From: Pseudomonadota bacterium
Lineage (GTDB): Bacteria > Pseudomonadota > Gammaproteobacteria > JAKAQQ01
DNA: 12,986 bases
Assembly (NCBI GenBank): GCA_021828425.1
Contig: JAKARN010000017.1
Coordinates: forward strand, 1-12,986
Direction of reading: 5' to 3'
In this document: piece by piece, positions 6,434-12,986 of the stretch
Numbering within the stretch: position 1 is the first letter of the stretch
Layout of the letters: every line of letters starts with the position of its first letter
Position numbers and translations under genes: made by a program
The notes under the pieces: generated by a model
The model's input: only the letters and a program-made list of their open reading frames with translations
The model's database searches: none
What the model was told of the DNA's origin: nothing

Positions 6434-6439
6434 ATTATA
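6434..6439 (-). promoter_or_regulatory. Consensus -10 element immediately before iscS
   Basis: On the minus strand TATAAT is separated from the iscS ATG by only 5 bases (GCCGC). If used, transcription would begin at about the start codon, giving a leaderless mRNA. No Shine-Dalgarno sequence lies between. The -35 position (about 6457-6462, CCGGTC) is poor, so this is a suggestion only. Confidence 0.4.
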
Positions 6440-6466
6440 ACGCCGGGAGCAGCGGAGACCGGGCTC

Positions 6467-6475
6467 TGCTATGAT
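6467..6475 (+). promoter_or_regulatory. Extended -10 promoter of suhB
   Basis: TGCTATGAT is an extended -10 element (TG-N-TATGAT). It would place the transcription start near 6482, about 20 bases before the suhB ATG. The -35 region is weak, as is common for extended -10 promoters. Confidence 0.5.
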
Positions 6476-6501
6476 CCCCCCGTCCGTCCCGCGCCACGAC
6501 C

Positions 6502-7503
6502 ATGCAGCCCATCGTCCAAATCGCCATCCGGGCCGCCCGCCGGGCCGGCGAGGTCATCCGCCGCCAAGCCGACCGGCTCGACCGTATCCGGGTTGAAGAA
6601 AAGGCACCCCACGATTTCGTGAGCGAGGTCGACCGGGCGGCCGAAGCCGCCATCGTCGAGGTGATCCGCTTCGCCCACCCCGATCACGCCATCCTGGCGG
6701 AGGAAGGCGGCCTGCTGGACCCGGGAGAGGGACGGGGCGGGGAACGCTGGATCGTGGATCCCCTGGATGGGACGACCAACTTTCTCCACGGGTTCCCGGT
6801 CTATGCCGTCTCCCTCGCTTTCGAACGTCGCGGGGTTCTCGAAGCCGGGGTGGTCTATGATCCCACCCGGGACGAATTGTTCGTCGCGAGCCGGGGCGAG
6901 GGGGCCCTCCTCAACGATCACCGGATCCGGGTCGCGAAGCGATTCCGGCTGGAAGACGCCCTCATCGGGACCGGCTTCCCGTTCCGGGACTTCGGCCGGC
7001 TGGGGGCCTATCTGGAACAGTTCCGCGCCCTCCTGCCCAAGGTCGCCGGCGTCCGGCGGGCGGGATCGGCGGCCCTCGATCTGGCCGCGGTCGCGGCAGG
7101 CCGGCTGGATGGCTTCTTCGAGCTCGGGCTCAAGCCCTGGGATATGGCCGCGGGGCTCCTGCTCGTCCAGGAGGCCGGTGGCGTGGCACAGGGTTTCGGG
7201 ACCGCGGACCTCCCGCCACTGGAAAGCGGGGACGTGATCGCCGCAAACCCCCGCCTCCTCGAGGCTCTCCGAGCCCTCCTGAACCCGTTTTACGAGCCCT
7301 CAGGGTCCCTCGGCCAGGGCCGCCGGACGCTTGGGGAGGAGATCGGAGCGATCCACACCCAGCATGAGGGCGATCGCGCTCGCGATGAAGATCGACGAGT
7401 AGGTCCCGATCAGGATGCCCACAAAAAGGGCAATCGAAAATCCGCGCAGCACCGGGCCACCCACCACCAAAAGGGCAATCACGACCAGAAGGGTCATGAA
7501 TGA
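6502..7503 (+). CDS. suhB: Inositol-1-monophosphatase family protein SuhB, with an overlap-derived C-terminal extension
   Basis: SuhB hydrolyses inositol monophosphate and in E. coli also takes part in rRNA transcription antitermination. Metal-binding motifs are intact: ILAEEGG (Glu67/68), WIVDPLDGTTNF (Asp86, Asp89) and KPWDMAAG (Asp214). The family domain finishes near residue 262 (ALRALLNPF). No stop follows, and the frame runs on to 7503, adding about 70 residues. Those residues are complementary to the secF 3' end and have a low-complexity, charged composition rich in His, Gln, Asp and Lys. The normal family length is about 265, so the extension is unusual. It may be a mutated stop or a sequencing frameshift. 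The start ATG 6502 has no clear ribosome binding site. The gene is divergent from iscS and convergent with secF, whereas in many relatives suhB leads a trmJ-cysE-isc series. Confidence 0.92.
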   Translation: MQPIVQIAIRAARRAGEVIRRQADRLDRIRVEEKAPHDFVSEVDRAAEAAIVEVIRFAHPDHAILAEEGGLLDPGEGRGGERWIVDPLDGTTNFLHGFPVYAVSLAFERRGVLEAGVVYDPTRDELFVASRGEGALLNDHRIRVAKRFRLEDALIGTGFPFRDFGRLGAYLEQFRALLPKVAGVRRAGSAALDLAAVAAGRLDGFFELGLKPWDMAAGLLLVQEAGGVAQGFGTADLPPLESGDVIAANPRLLEALRALLNPFYEPSGSLGQGRRTLGEEIGAIHTQHEGDRARDEDRRVGPDQDAHKKGNRKSAQHRATHHQKGNHDQKGHE

Positions 7504-8229
7504 GGTCATGAGGGTCCTCGACAGGGTCTCATTGATCGCGATGTTCATGAGCTCGAACGGCGTGCCCTTCTTGAACTTGCGGAAATCCTCACGGATCCGG
7601 TCGAAGACCACCACCGTATCATTCAGTGAATAACCCATGATGGCCAGGATGGCGGCCAGCACATTGAGGTTGAAATCGATCCGGGTAAAGGAGAAAAAGC
7701 CGACCACAAAGATCACGTCGTGAACCGTGGCCGCGATGGCCCCCAGCGCGAAGCGCCACTCGAAACGGAACATGACATAGACGAAAATCAGGATCAGGGT
7801 GGCCAGCATGGCCGTCAAGCCCTTCTCCCGGAGTGCATGTCCCACCTGGGGACCGATCACCTCCTTGTCGACCAGCCGGGCCCCCGGAAAGTGGGCCGCC
7901 ACGGTGCGGGCGATGGTCGAGGCGGCGAGGCTGGCCATGCCGGGTTTCTGCGGCTTGAGCCGGATCAGGACCTCGGGATGGTGGCCGAAGGGGCTCACAT
8001 GGGCACTCGGATAGCCGGCCGCCGTCACCACCGAGCGCACCTGACCCAGGGACGGCATCGTGGGGAAGCCCATTTCGACCACGACCCCACCCGTGAAATC
8101 GAGCCCGAGGTTGAGACCCTGGATGGCCAGGGATCCCAGGGCCGCCACGAAAACCAGGGTGGAGGCCACGAGCGCGACCCGGCGCGCCGACAGGAAGTTG
8201 ATGTGGGGAACGCGGTGAAAGAACTCCAT
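7300..8229 (-). CDS. secF: Protein translocase subunit SecF
   Basis: SecF, with SecD and YajC, is the proton-driven accessory complex of SecYEG that pulls exported proteins across the inner membrane. The 309-residue product has the expected length and six predicted membrane segments. The first is at about residues 17-38 (VALVASTLVFVAALGSLAI), then comes the periplasmic domain opening with LGLDFTGG (41-48). The C-terminal half contains the conserved ILAIMGYSLNDTVVVFDRIRE and LSRTLMTSFMT. The ATG 8229 start is 12 bases after the secD stop. The bases TGAGGA spanning that stop can serve as a ribosome binding site. Its 3' end overlaps the suhB extension by about 200 bases on the opposite strand. 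It is the last gene of queA-tgt-yajC-secD-secF, and I see no clear terminator after it. Confidence 0.97.
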   Translation of the reverse strand: MEFFHRVPHINFLSARRVALVASTLVFVAALGSLAIQGLNLGLDFTGGVVVEMGFPTMPSLGQVRSVVTAAGYPSAHVSPFGHHPEVLIRLKPQKPGMASLAASTIARTVAAHFPGARLVDKEVIGPQVGHALREKGLTAMLATLILIFVYVMFRFEWRFALGAIAATVHDVIFVVGFFSFTRIDFNLNVLAAILAIMGYSLNDTVVVFDRIREDFRKFKKGTPFELMNIAINETLSRTLMTSFMTLLVVIALLVVGGPVLRGFSIALFVGILIGTYSSIFIASAIALMLGVDRSDLLPKRPAALAEGP

Positions 8230-8241
8230 GGATGACGATCC

Positions 8242-10086
8242 TCAGACGGGCAGACGGGTGAGACGGCGGCCGCCGTAGAGGGCATTCGTGATGGCCCGGC
8301 TGTTCATGACGGCCGTGTAGAGGGAAGTCAGGATGCCGAGACAGAGCGTGATGGCAAATCCCTTGACGGGCCCGCTGCCCAGCAAAAACAGGAGGACTCC
8401 GGCGATGAGCGCCGTGACATGCGAGTCGACGATGGTTCCCCAGGCGCGTTCATAACCGGCATGGATGGCCGCCTGCGGGCTCGCCCCGTTGCGCACCTCC
8501 TCGCGGATCCGCTCGTAGATGAGGACGTTGGCGTCGATGGCCATACCGACGGTGAGCACCATGCCGGCGATGCCCGGCAGGGTGAGCGTGGCCTGGAGAA
8601 TCGACAACAGGGCCACAATCAGGACCAGGTTCACGAGCAAGGCGAGGTCGGCGATCACGCCGAACCACTTGTAGTAGAAGGCCATGAAAAGCACGACCAG
8701 GGCAAAACCCAGCACCACGGCCGCCACCCCATCGCGGATGTTCTGCCGTCCGAGGCTCGGGCCGATGGTCCGCTCGGCGACGACGGTCATCGGGGCCGCG
8801 AGCGGGGTGCGCAAGAGCAGGGCGAGCTTCTCGGCCTGCCGGTTGGTGAGTCCCGTGATCTGGAAGTTGTTCGAGAAAACGCCCTCGATGGTCGCGATGT
8901 TGATGACCCGTTCGATCTTGTGCGTGATGAGCACGGAGTGGCCATCGACCGTCCGGTGCTCGCTCCGGTTCTGGATATAGAGCACGGCCATCGGTTTGCC
9001 CAGGTGGTGGCTCGTGGTCCGGAGCATGCGCCGCCCGCCGGCCGAATTCAGGGTGACATTGACGGCGGGAGAGCCATTCACATAGCTGGAGATGGCATTC
9101 ACGATGTCGCGCCCCCCCACGATGCTCCCCGCATCCAGGAGGACGGGCGTACCGGCCGTCGTGGTGAAGCGACGAGCCCCGCGCGGAGTCTGGCCGGTCT
9201 CGAGGGCGTTTTCGGCCGCCGGCGAGTCGTCGACCAGCCGGAACTGGACGGTGGCCGTATCCCCGAGCCGGCGTTCGGCACGGGCGGCATCCTCGATCCC
9301 GGGCAGTTCGACCACCACATGCCGGGCTCCCTGCTGTTCGACCACCGAGGCGGTGACCCCGAGCTCGTTGACCCGGCGCCTCAAGGCCGCGACATCATCG
9401 ACGATGGCCCCCTGGTCCAGGTGGGTCCGCATGGCGGAACCGTAGCGGGCCCGGATCACGGGGAAGCCGTGCGCGACGCCGGTCGTGAGGAGCAGGTTGG
9501 GATGATCGGTCCTGAGAAGCTTCAAGGTCGGCTTGAGGTTCTGGGGCGAGACGAGCTCGATATGGAGCGCGTGGGCGGCCTCGCGGATCCCGAGGTAGTG
9601 GATCCGGTGGTGACGGAGCAGGGACTCGATCCCGCTGCGGTCCCGGCTCAGCGCATCGTGCTGGGCCGCCCGCGTGTCCACCTCGAGCAGGAAATAGATC
9701 CCCCCGCGCAGATCCAACCCCTCCGGCATGGGTTTGAGCCCGAGCGAACGGAGCCAGGCCGGGGTTTCCGGGACGAGATTGGGCGCAACCGAATAGTTCC
9801 TGCCCAGCCAGTCTTTGAGCCGGACCAGGGCCAGACGCTGGGTCGCCCGATGAGGGAAAACCAGAAGGACGTGATCGGCTTCGACCGAAGCCCTGAGCGG
9901 AGTCAGGGCATGGTGACGGAGCTGACGCTCGATGCGCGGCAGGAGGTCGGGGGCGACCACCGAGGCCCCGATCCGCGTGACATTGAGGGCGGGGGCCTCC
10001 GGATAGAGATTGGGCAGGGCCAGGAGGATCGCCACGAGGGTGACGAGCACAACCAGGACGTTCTTCCAGAGCGGATAGCGGTTCAT
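8242..10086 (-). CDS. secD: Protein translocase subunit SecD
   Basis: SecD forms the large periplasmic part of the SecDF proton-driven translocation motor. The 614-residue length matches gammaproteobacterial SecD. Features are an N-terminal membrane helix (about 8-27), GLDLRGGIYFLLEVD (123-137), and the P1 domain with EQQGARHVVVELPGIED and DTATVQFRLV. The C-terminal membrane domain contains LPGIAGMVLTVGMAIDANVLIYERIREE in several parts; Asp518 is the equivalent of the E. coli proton-path Asp519. The start ATG 10086 is followed by MNRYPLWKNVLVVL, typical of the family. It has no Shine-Dalgarno sequence, and the start lies in an 8-base tandem repeat. It follows yajC by 43 bases and precedes secF by 12. 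Confidence 0.98.
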   Translation of the reverse strand: MNRYPLWKNVLVVLVTLVAILLALPNLYPEAPALNVTRIGASVVAPDLLPRIERQLRHHALTPLRASVEADHVLLVFPHRATQRLALVRLKDWLGRNYSVAPNLVPETPAWLRSLGLKPMPEGLDLRGGIYFLLEVDTRAAQHDALSRDRSGIESLLRHHRIHYLGIREAAHALHIELVSPQNLKPTLKLLRTDHPNLLLTTGVAHGFPVIRARYGSAMRTHLDQGAIVDDVAALRRRVNELGVTASVVEQQGARHVVVELPGIEDAARAERRLGDTATVQFRLVDDSPAAENALETGQTPRGARRFTTTAGTPVLLDAGSIVGGRDIVNAISSYVNGSPAVNVTLNSAGGRRMLRTTSHHLGKPMAVLYIQNRSEHRTVDGHSVLITHKIERVINIATIEGVFSNNFQITGLTNRQAEKLALLLRTPLAAPMTVVAERTIGPSLGRQNIRDGVAAVVLGFALVVLFMAFYYKWFGVIADLALLVNLVLIVALLSILQATLTLPGIAGMVLTVGMAIDANVLIYERIREEVRNGASPQAAIHAGYERAWGTIVDSHVTALIAGVLLFLLGSGPVKGFAITLCLGILTSLYTAVMNSRAITNALYGGRRLTRLPV

Positions 10087-10094
10087 CGGTTCAT
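10079..10094 (-). repeat. 8-base tandem duplication at the secD start codon
   Basis: On the minus strand ATGAACCG occurs twice in direct succession (10094-10087 and 10086-10079). The second ATG is the secD start. The first ATG begins a three-codon frame (Met-Asn-Arg) whose TGA stop overlaps the secD ATG. This is either a slippage duplication or a mini-frame affecting secD initiation. Confidence 0.6.
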
Positions 10095-10129
10095 GGCAGG
10101 GTTGGGGCCCGAACCCGGAGATCCGGGGT

Positions 10130-10465
10130 CTAGACGGGTTTCAGGGTTCCTTTGGGATAGACCGCAATTACGGCCTGGCGCTGGAGGGTGACTTCGACAC
10201 CCGGTGCCGTCTCCAGGGCAATGGCTTGTTCATTGAGCCGGACAACCCGTCCCACGAGCCCCCCCTGGGTCAACACCTCGTCTCCCGTGGCCAGCCCCTC
10301 GATCAACTTCCGGTGCTCTTTCTGGCGCTTGCTCTGGGGCCGGATGGCCACGAAATAGAAAAACAGGATGAAGATGACGAAAATCACGACGAGCTGCCAG
10401 AGCCCGCCCGTCGGTTGGGCCGCCGGGCTGGTGCCCTGGGCCCAGGCATTGGTGATCAGGTTCAT
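10130..10465 (-). CDS. yajC: Preprotein translocase accessory subunit YajC
   Basis: YajC is a small inner-membrane partner of SecDF. The 111-residue product has the family length. An N-terminal Gln/Ala/Pro segment is followed by one membrane helix (about 22-40, LWQLVVIFVIFILFFYFVAI) and the conserved IRPQSKRQKEHRKLI. The soluble domain contains LATGDEVLTQGGLVGRV and ends in a beta-rich stretch. I chose ATG 10465 because MNLITNAWAQ matches the family N terminus. The frame continues to 10501, but the extra residues MPAGPSGLAGIL overlap nothing conserved. A GGGGA-like weak ribosome binding site lies upstream. It sits 35 bases after tgt and 43 before secD, in the widespread tgt-yajC-secD-secF order. 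Confidence 0.95.
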   Translation of the reverse strand: MNLITNAWAQGTSPAAQPTGGLWQLVVIFVIFILFFYFVAIRPQSKRQKEHRKLIEGLATGDEVLTQGGLVGRVVRLNEQAIALETAPGVEVTLQRQAVIAVYPKGTLKPV

Positions 10466-10500
10466 GAGAATCCCCGCCAGTCCGGATGGTCCGGCGGGCA

Positions 10501-11613
10501 TTATCGCATAGCTGATCCACTCTGTTGCTGGCGCTCGAACGCGGCCACGGACTCGGCCAGGCAGCCGGCCTGGATGGCCTCCCGCAGCCTGGCCAGGAGT
10601 CCCTGGTAATAGGTCAGGTTATGGAGGGTGAGGAGCCGGAGCGCCAGGGGATCTCCGATGCGGTCGAGATGGTGGAGGTAGGCCCGGCTGTGGTGCCGGC
10701 AGGCCCGGCACGGACAGTCCGGCTCGATCGGGGACTCGTCCAGGCGGTAGCGGCTGTTGCGCAGTCTCAGGATTCCGGCCCGGGTGAACAGGTGGGCATT
10801 GCGCCCATTGCGGGTCGGGAGCACGCAATCGAAAAGGTCGATGCCGCGGCAGACGGCGGCCACGAGATCGGCCGGCTTGCCCACCCCCATGAGATAGCGG
10901 GGCCGGTCCGCCGGCAGGAGGGCCGAGAGCGCATCCAGCACCGCCTCCCGCGCCGTGGCGGGTTCGCCGACGGCCAGCCCGCCCACGGCATAGCCGTCGA
11001 ATCCGAGGGGGGTGAGACCCTCGAAGGACCGCCTTCGCAAGTCCGGGTCGATGCCGCCCTGGATGATGCCGAAGAGGGCGCCCGCCCCGTCCGCCGACGC
11101 GCTCCGGCACCGTGCGGCCCAGAGGAGCGACCGCCGGAGGGCGGATTCAACCTCCTCCCGGGGTGCCGGGTAGGACGGACACTGGTCCAGGACCATCCGG
11201 ATGTCGCTGCCGAGCTGTTTCTGAATCTCGATGGCCCCCTCGGGGGTCAGGCGGAAACGCCGTCCGTCCACGGGTGCCTGAAACGTGACCCCCTCGTCGT
11301 CGAGCGTCCGCCGGTGGGCGAGACTCATGACCTGGAATCCGCCCGAGTCGGTGAGAATCGGTCCCTCCCAGCCCATGAAGGCATGGAGTCCGCCCATCCG
11401 TCCGATCACCTCGAGCCCGGGACGCAGCGCGAGATGCAGGGTGTTGCCGAGGATCATCTGGGCGCCGGTCGCCCGAAGGTCCTCCGGATCGAGCGCCTTG
11501 ACCGCCCCGTAGGTCCCGACGGGCATGAAGGCCGGGGTGTCGACCGTGCCGTGATCGAGCGTGAGCCGTCCCCGGCGGGCCCGACCCTCGGTTGCCAGAC
11601 ACTCAAAGCGCAT
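10501..11613 (-). CDS. tgt: Queuine tRNA-ribosyltransferase (tRNA-guanine transglycosylase)
   Basis: Tgt exchanges guanine-34 in tRNAs with GUN anticodons for preQ1, a step of queuosine synthesis. The 370-residue product has the standard length. Catalytic residues are Asp89 in ILTDSGGFQVMSL and the nucleophile Asp262 in LFDCVLPTRNGRNAH. The substrate loop YAVGGLAVGE is present. The zinc site is Cys300, Cys302 and Cys305 (DCPCRACRHHSR) plus His331 (LLTLHNLTYY). I chose ATG 11613 (MRFECLATEGRARRGRL) because the eight residues added by the upstream ATG 11637 are not conserved. It overlaps the queA end by 11 bases, indicating coupling. The product of Tgt is the substrate of QueA, so the two genes work in succession. 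Confidence 0.97.
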   Translation of the reverse strand: MRFECLATEGRARRGRLTLDHGTVDTPAFMPVGTYGAVKALDPEDLRATGAQMILGNTLHLALRPGLEVIGRMGGLHAFMGWEGPILTDSGGFQVMSLAHRRTLDDEGVTFQAPVDGRRFRLTPEGAIEIQKQLGSDIRMVLDQCPSYPAPREEVESALRRSLLWAARCRSASADGAGALFGIIQGGIDPDLRRRSFEGLTPLGFDGYAVGGLAVGEPATAREAVLDALSALLPADRPRYLMGVGKPADLVAAVCRGIDLFDCVLPTRNGRNAHLFTRAGILRLRNSRYRLDESPIEPDCPCRACRHHSRAYLHHLDRIGDPLALRLLTLHNLTYYQGLLARLREAIQAGCLAESVAAFERQQQSGSAMR

Positions 11614-12643
11614 GGCGGGACGGAAGCCACATGGCATCCCCGTAGCTCAGAAACCGGTATCCCGCCCCGAGTGCGTGGGCATAGGCCGTGCGGATCCGCT
11701 CAAGGCCGGCGAAGGCGGAGACGAGACACAGGAGCGTCGAGCCCGGCTGGTGAAAATTCGTGAGCAGGGCATCGGTCAGTCGAAACTCGAAACCCGGGCG
11801 GATGAAAAGCCGGGTCTGTCCGGAACCTGCGGTGAGCGGATGGTCGGGGTAGCCCGATCGGCGCGCCAATGTCTCCAAGACCCGCACGACCGTGGTGCCG
11901 ACGGCGATGACGCGTCCGCCCCGGCTTTTGGCCGCAACCAGTGCCGAGACAGTCGCCTCGCTCACCTGATAGCGCTCCTCGTGCATTTCATGATCCTCGA
12001 TCCGCTCGGTGCGCACGGGCTCGAAGGTTCCCGGCCCGACATGGAGGGTCACGGCCGTCCGGGCCACGCCACGGGCCGCAAGCGCACCGAGCAGCCCCTC
12101 GTCGAAATGGAGCCCTGCGGTGGGCGCCGCAACCGATCCCGGCTCACGGGCAAAAACCGTCTGGTAACGCTCCTGATCGAGCGCTTCCGCCGCCCGTCCG
12201 AGATAAGGCGGCAGCGGGACCTCGCCTGCCGTGGAGAGGACATCCGCCCAGCCCCCCTCCTCGAGCACGAGCTGCCACCGATCCCCGTCGCGGCTCACAA
12301 CCCGGATACGGAAACCGGGTTCGAGGCGGAGCAAAGCGCCGGGGGCCAGGCGGTGCCGGGTCCGGAGCCAGGCCCAGGCCAGAGCGCCTGCGGGCGCCTC
12401 GATGAGGAGGATCTCGATCCGGCCCCCGGTCTCCTTCCGGGCCCGGAGCCGGGCCGGGATCACGCGGGAGTCATTGACGACGACGAGATCGCCGGGCGCA
12501 AGGCAAGCCGGCCAGTCCCGCATGAAACCGTCCCGGAGCCCCCGGGGTCCGACCGTGAGCAGGCGGCTTGCGCTGCGCTGCGAGAGGGGATAACGGGCAA
12601 TCCGGTCCGCCGGAAGCACATAGTCGAAATCCGCCCGGTTCAT
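11603..12643 (-). CDS. queA: S-adenosylmethionine:tRNA ribosyltransferase-isomerase
   Basis: QueA transfers the ribosyl part of SAM to preQ1 in tRNA, giving epoxyqueuosine. The 346-residue product has the family length and its motifs. These are FDYVLPADRIARYPLSQR at the N terminus, LVVVNDSRVIPARL, GSVAAPTAGLHFDEGLL, VTLHVGPGTFEPV, MHEERYQVSE and VGTTVVRVLE. Near the C terminus are LTNFHQPGSTLLCLVSAFAG and RFLSYGDAMWL. The start ATG 12643 immediately precedes the conserved FDY(V)LP, so it is secure. It is the first gene of the minus-strand queA-tgt-yajC-secD-secF series. It is divergent from the exported-protein gene at 12739 with 95 bases between. TAAAAT at 12679-12674 on the minus strand is a possible -10. 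Confidence 0.98.
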   Translation of the reverse strand: MNRADFDYVLPADRIARYPLSQRSASRLLTVGPRGLRDGFMRDWPACLAPGDLVVVNDSRVIPARLRARKETGGRIEILLIEAPAGALAWAWLRTRHRLAPGALLRLEPGFRIRVVSRDGDRWQLVLEEGGWADVLSTAGEVPLPPYLGRAAEALDQERYQTVFAREPGSVAAPTAGLHFDEGLLGALAARGVARTAVTLHVGPGTFEPVRTERIEDHEMHEERYQVSEATVSALVAAKSRGGRVIAVGTTVVRVLETLARRSGYPDHPLTAGSGQTRLFIRPGFEFRLTDALLTNFHQPGSTLLCLVSAFAGLERIRTAYAHALGAGYRFLSYGDAMWLPSRHAL

Positions 12644-12673
12644 GACATTGCCCGCCGAAACCCCACCCCGGAC

Positions 12674-12679
12674 ATTTTA
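12674..12679 (-). promoter_or_regulatory. Possible -10 element of the queA operon
   Basis: TAAAAT on the minus strand would give a leader of roughly 24 bases before the queA ATG. No good -35 sequence is visible at the expected distance, so confidence is low. Confidence 0.3.
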
Positions 12680-12685
12680 TGAGGT

Positions 12686-12713
12686 TTGACCATGGGACAG
12701 AGCTTGGTAGACT
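12686..12713 (+). promoter_or_regulatory. Promoter of the rightward exported-protein gene
   Basis: TTGACC (12686-12691) and TAGACT (12708-12713) are separated by 16 bases and resemble a sigma70 promoter. They lie about 25 bases before the ATG at 12739. The region is shared with the divergent queA promoter region. Confidence 0.5.
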
Positions 12714-12738
12714 AGACTTCCGTTTCCAAGTCCCGTGC

Positions 12739-12986
12739 ATGTCCCCGTCGACCCCACCCTCAAGGACCCGCCCCACGGAGTGGCTGGACGGTCTGACTGC
12801 CGCTCCTGCGTGGCAGCGGGGGGTCTTTTTGTGCCTCTTCGTCCTGATCGCGCTCTGGGGCAGCATCCGGCCGGTCAGGGCCGACTACAACTGGAACGAG
12901 ATCGAGGCCGACAAATCTCTCCTCACCCAAACCACCGAGTCATCCGGCCTTCAGGGTTCCGTCAACTTGGGCTATCTCGCCACCAC
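12739..12986 (+). CDS. Exported protein, probable DUF481-type outer-membrane protein (partial, 3' end beyond the window)
   Basis: Eighty-two codons are visible. Residues about 29-48 form a hydrophobic core (GVFLCLFVLIALWGSI) followed by RPVRA-DY, a good signal peptidase I site. The N-region before the core is long, about 26 residues. The mature part begins DYNWNEIEADKSLL and reaches SSGLQGSVNLGYLATT. That last segment resembles the first strand of DUF481/YdiY-type salt-induced outer-membrane proteins, where GYxxTxGNT is usual, but the window ends before the diagnostic residues. The start ATG 12739 lacks a Shine-Dalgarno sequence. A TTG at 12829 would leave no positive N-region, so I prefer ATG. 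The gene is divergent from queA. Export would use the Sec system encoded nearby, but no specific functional link is seen. Confidence 0.6.
   Translation, partial: MSPSTPPSRTRPTEWLDGLTAAPAWQRGVFLCLFVLIALWGSIRPVRADYNWNEIEADKSLLTQTTESSGLQGSVNLGYLAT

Noticed and set aside
7261..7278. GGCTC-TCC-GAGCC hairpin near the end of suhB as a bidirectional terminator
   Set aside because: It is inside the suhB coding domain, has only 5 base pairs and no adjacent T-tract.
8419..10191. 590-codon plus-strand open frame antisense to secD
   Set aside because: secD on the minus strand is a full-length, clear family match. The antisense product is charged, low-complexity and has no domain, as expected from GC-rich codon mirroring.
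10525..11763. 412-codon plus-strand open frame antisense to tgt and queA
   Set aside because: It mirrors tgt and queA, which are both full length with catalytic residues. No recognisable protein features.
1..12986. Search for tRNA, rRNA, CRISPR arrays, transposases and prophage genes
   Set aside because: None seen: no cloverleaf or TTCGA-type T-loop in gaps, no regularly spaced repeats, no DDE or integrase motifs. Gaps are too short for most of them.

Overview
The window is high-GC bacterial chromosome, almost entirely housekeeping. Its gene order (queA-tgt-yajC-secD-secF, suhB, an isc-type Fe-S cluster, ndk-rlmN-pilF-rodZ) is the arrangement known from Gammaproteobacteria. Together with the type IV pilus lipoprotein PilF and the RodZ protein, this points to a gammaproteobacterium with type IV pili and a rod-shape cytoskeleton. 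I cannot name the genus from the sequence.

Layout, left to right. (1) Positions 1-2984, minus strand: ndk, rlmN, pilF and rodZ (cut by the left edge). All four overlap; the rlmN/pilF and pilF/rodZ junctions are 4-base GTGA overlaps. (2) Positions about 3100-4371: an accessory islet of visibly lower GC. It holds a 5'-truncated NYN-domain (LabA/DUF88) gene on the minus strand. Divergent from it is a complete type II toxin-antitoxin pair on the plus strand (RelB/DinJ-type antitoxin, YafQ-type toxin) with its own promoter and operator-like palindrome. (3) Positions 4515-6428, minus strand: a compact Fe-S module of iscS, an IscU-like protein without the usual cysteine ligands, and an A-type carrier, all overlapping. 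The iscR, hscB, hscA and fdx genes that usually accompany it are absent here. (4) Positions 6502-7503, plus strand: suhB, divergent from iscS and running about 200 bases into the 3' end of secF. (5) Positions 7300-12643, minus strand: the queuosine genes queA and tgt, then yajC, secD and secF of the Sec translocon accessory complex. (6) Positions 12739 to the right edge, plus strand: the start of an exported protein, probably a DUF481-type outer-membrane protein, divergent from queA.

Functionally the genes cover tRNA and rRNA modification (queA, tgt, rlmN), export (yajC-secDF), Fe-S assembly, nucleotide balance (ndk), and pilus and cell-shape functions (pilF, rodZ). RlmN is itself an Fe-S enzyme. 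I see no tRNA, rRNA, CRISPR array, transposase or prophage gene. The most interesting points are the pared-down Fe-S module with its unusual scaffold, the islet between ndk and the Fe-S genes, and the suhB/secF tail-to-tail overlap.
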